From assembly GCA_003833135.1 (NCBI GenBank), contig QZLH01000073.1:24444-41112 (forward strand): 16,669 nt of DNA. The letters run 5' to 3'. A model generated the notes under the pieces. It did no database searches, was not told the DNA's origin, and saw only the letters and a list, made by a program, of their open reading frames with translations. This DNA comes from Oehlia diaphana (Eukaryota > Glomeromycota > Glomeromycetes > Glomerales > Glomeraceae). The translations under genes and the position numbers were made by a program. This document shows, one piece after another, positions 16,407-16,669 of the stretch (its first letter is position 1; each line of letters opens with the position of its first letter).

Positions 16407-16669
16407 AAGGGTAGTTACCTTACGGCATACGTTACGTCAAGATACAACATATGTTGTAACACAAAAAAAAAAAATTTTTCATATCAAACCTACTTGTAAT
16501 GATCAATTACTACAGTAATTGCCATACTTAATTTTGGCTGAAAATACAATTTGGCCAGAGTTAAAATTAAAATTACTACCTTACTACCTATAACGTCAAT
16601 ACAGCAAAATATTTGAAAAGTAGTATCTTCTTACTACATTGACGTATTGACGTATAAGGTAACTACCTT
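16407..16669. mobile_element. MITE-like element with inverted termini, at the window end
   Basis: The left end reads AAGGGTAGTTACCTTACG; the last bases of the window, read in reverse complement, are AAGGTAGTTACCTTATACG. These termini match apart from one extra G and a short insertion. CGTCAA words follow inside both ends (16435 on the left; the inverted ATTGACGTATTGACGTA on the right, and CGTCAATA near 16593). There is no coding capacity in about 263 bp, as expected for a non-autonomous DNA transposon. The target duplication cannot be checked because the window stops at the terminus. Confidence 0.6.

Overview
The window looks like nuclear DNA of an arbuscular mycorrhizal fungus (Glomeromycotina, most like Rhizophagus). 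Three things point there. The DNA is very AT-rich and repeat-laden. It has short GT-AG introns of about 55-135 bp. Its gene content is typical of that genome: a Crinkler-type effector gene, a DIRS-type tyrosine-recombinase retrotransposon, and repetitive zinc-finger gene families in decay. The species call rests on recognising these families by eye; no search was run. Almost every real gene lies on the + strand.

Left part (1-7085). The window opens inside a two-exon gene of unrecognised function that carries one in-frame stop. AT-rich repeats follow, then a 5'-truncated, frameshifted fragment of a family B DNA polymerase (1539 to about 2400). Next is a DIRS-like retrotransposon with a TATA box at 2831, gag from 2922, reverse transcriptase, RNase H and the start of a tyrosine recombinase. 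It is broken by many stops and frameshifts and cut off near 5800. An acidic ORF, a T-rich 44-bp tandem repeat and featureless AT-rich DNA complete this part.

Middle part (7086-12260). Two decayed genes with zinc-ribbon-like Cys/His clusters lie upstream of the only gene that appears intact. That gene is a nine-exon Crinkler (8906-11331) predicted to encode 591 residues: a Crinkler ubiquitin-like header, a middle region with a PD-(D/E)xK-nuclease-like signature, and a C-terminal protein-kinase-like domain. It has a good TATA box. An apparent tandem duplication of about 150 bp around its first splice donor creates small exons. Downstream are a 57-bp tandem repeat and a second, more decayed copy of the upstream zinc-ribbon family, so the Crinkler gene sits between two relatives of one repeat family.

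Right part (12500-16669). A RING-like zinc-finger pseudogene (about 12530-14025) has one stop exactly between its zinc-ligand clusters. It is followed by non-coding DNA with dispersed palindromes. The most striking non-coding structure is an array of about 24 units of about 48 bp (15150-16300). Each unit holds a TTTTACATGTAAAA palindrome and a hairpin whose two arms co-vary. Two hairpin classes largely alternate, and GGTCAGGTCAGGT repeats bracket the array. The window ends in a small element with inverted termini (16407-16669) that looks like a MITE.

The genes do not form an operon or pathway. The window is a repeat-rich effector neighbourhood with one apparently functional effector gene among degraded repeats.
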